A DNA stretch of 64,000 nt, taken from Chryseobacterium joostei. GTDB taxonomy: Bacteria > Bacteroidota > Bacteroidia > Flavobacteriales > Weeksellaceae. Each line of letters begins with the position of its first letter. Positions within the stretch are counted from its first letter, which is position 1. The stretch spans positions 2,480,001-2,544,000 of the forward strand of contig NZ_CP033926.1 of the NCBI RefSeq assembly GCF_003815775.1, given 5' to 3'. Both the position numbers and the translations under genes were made by a program. The notes beneath the pieces are model-generated. The model was not told the origin of the DNA. It did not search any database and saw only the letters and a list, made by a program, of their open reading frames with translations. Of this stretch, positions 63,503 to 64,000 are shown piece by piece.

Positions 63503-64000
63503 ATGAATATTAAAGCATTTTTCTCTTTATTCCTTTTATTTCTGCTTGCTTTCTTTCATGCCCAAAAAATAGAATTTAAGGCACCAGATTATTTATTGAT
63601 TCAAAAAAATATCGAGGATAAAAATTCAGAATATTATTATCCGAAACTTTTAAAACGATTACAACAGAACGATACTCTTCTTACAGGCAATCAATACCGT
63701 CATCTTTACTTTGGCTATACTTTCCAGAAAGGGTATCAGCCGTATAAAATTGGCAAGAAGGCCGAGGAGGTTGCCAAATACTATCGCGGGGAGGGTATTT
63801 CGCAAAAAGATCTGTCTAAAGGAATCCAGTTGTTTCTTGATGCTTTGGAAGAAAATCCACTGGATCTACGGGCTATGAACTATCTTGCTTATTTATATCA
63901 TTTAAATAATGATGATGTTACAGCAGAGAAAATTGCCGGAAATTTTCATGGATTATTAAACGCTATTCTTACTTCCGGTGATGGTATGAAGTGCGAAACC
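63503..64000 (+). CDS. DUF4919 domain-containing protein, truncated by the window end
   Basis: The visible 166 codons encode a signal peptide (MNIKAFFSLFLLFLLAFFHAQ) and a domain with YRHLYFGYTFQKGYQPYKIG and TPR-like ENPLDLRAMNYLAYLYHLN, which I assign to DUF4919. The frame is open to the last base, so the 3' end is outside the window. The function is unknown. Confidence 0.8.
   Translation, partial: MNIKAFFSLFLLFLLAFFHAQKIEFKAPDYLLIQKNIEDKNSEYYYPKLLKRLQQNDTLLTGNQYRHLYFGYTFQKGYQPYKIGKKAEEVAKYYRGEGISQKDLSKGIQLFLDALEENPLDLRAMNYLAYLYHLNNDDVTAEKIAGNFHGLLNAILTSGDGMKCET

Overview
The window is a 64 kb AT-rich chromosomal segment of a Flavobacteriia member, most likely Chryseobacterium or a close relative in the Weeksellaceae. 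The grounds are a SusC/SusD pair, a subtilase with a type IX secretion (Por) C-terminal domain, Bacteroidota-type -7 boxes (TAnnTTTG) before many genes, small GG-leader peptides typical of Chryseobacterium, a subclass B1 metallo-beta-lactamase and an Arr rifampin ADP-ribosyltransferase. No rRNA, tRNA or CRISPR array was seen. The genus is an inference from gene content.

Layout. 1-5560: a GG-leader peptide gene and a SusCD nutrient-uptake pair on the minus strand. 5560-9820: housekeeping genes rnhB, yidC and pyrG. 9970-16270: a six-gene phospholipid-type operon (CDP-alcohol phosphatidyltransferase, CDP-diglyceride synthase, patatin, SDR, PAP2/dual-specificity phosphatase, alpha/beta hydrolase-methyltransferase) that resembles E. 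coli ynbABCD with two extra genes. 16350-20990: YceI, radA followed by a decayed copy of its own 3' end, then a tightly overlapped methyltransferase/VanW/acpH set. 21070-28390: secreted S8 protease, HupE-like protein, M1 peptidase. 28470-33735: a LytS/LytTR two-component system divergent from DUF2490 and two carboxylate transporters. 34702: a second GG-leader peptide. 35007-37007: groES-groEL.

37090-42520 is the most unusual part. Downstream of groEL there are single-gene insertions: a lipoprotein hydrolase, a DUF4917/SIR2-like protein and a nucleoside-deoxyribosyltransferase/TIR-like protein. Between them lie repeated remnants of the 3' ends of groEL and of the adjacent hydrolase. Two of the inserts carry matched inverted repeats with the same internal spacing, as cassette ends would. 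The region closes with an XRE regulator, an 18-bp perfect palindrome and a divergently transcribed, highly structured RNA that could be a 6S-like RNA.

42900-53704 is a run of small, mostly co-directional accessory genes (DUF2004, Nudix, HExxH protein, DUF1801, phosphodiester glycosidase, DHFR-like, CHMI, DinB, Arr) with decayed gene remnants near 51.4 kb. 53787-53959 has four perfect DnaA boxes and a 19-bp dyad, a candidate oriC or DnaA-binding locus, between arr and the metallo-beta-lactamase gene. 54970-57460: the DUF2157/DUF4401/GDYXXLXY trio. 57660-58523: an FMN riboswitch driving ribB. 58599-64000: TonB-dependent receptor, DUF3575 protein, KgtP-like MFS transporter, a small hypothetical gene and a DUF4919 gene cut by the window end.
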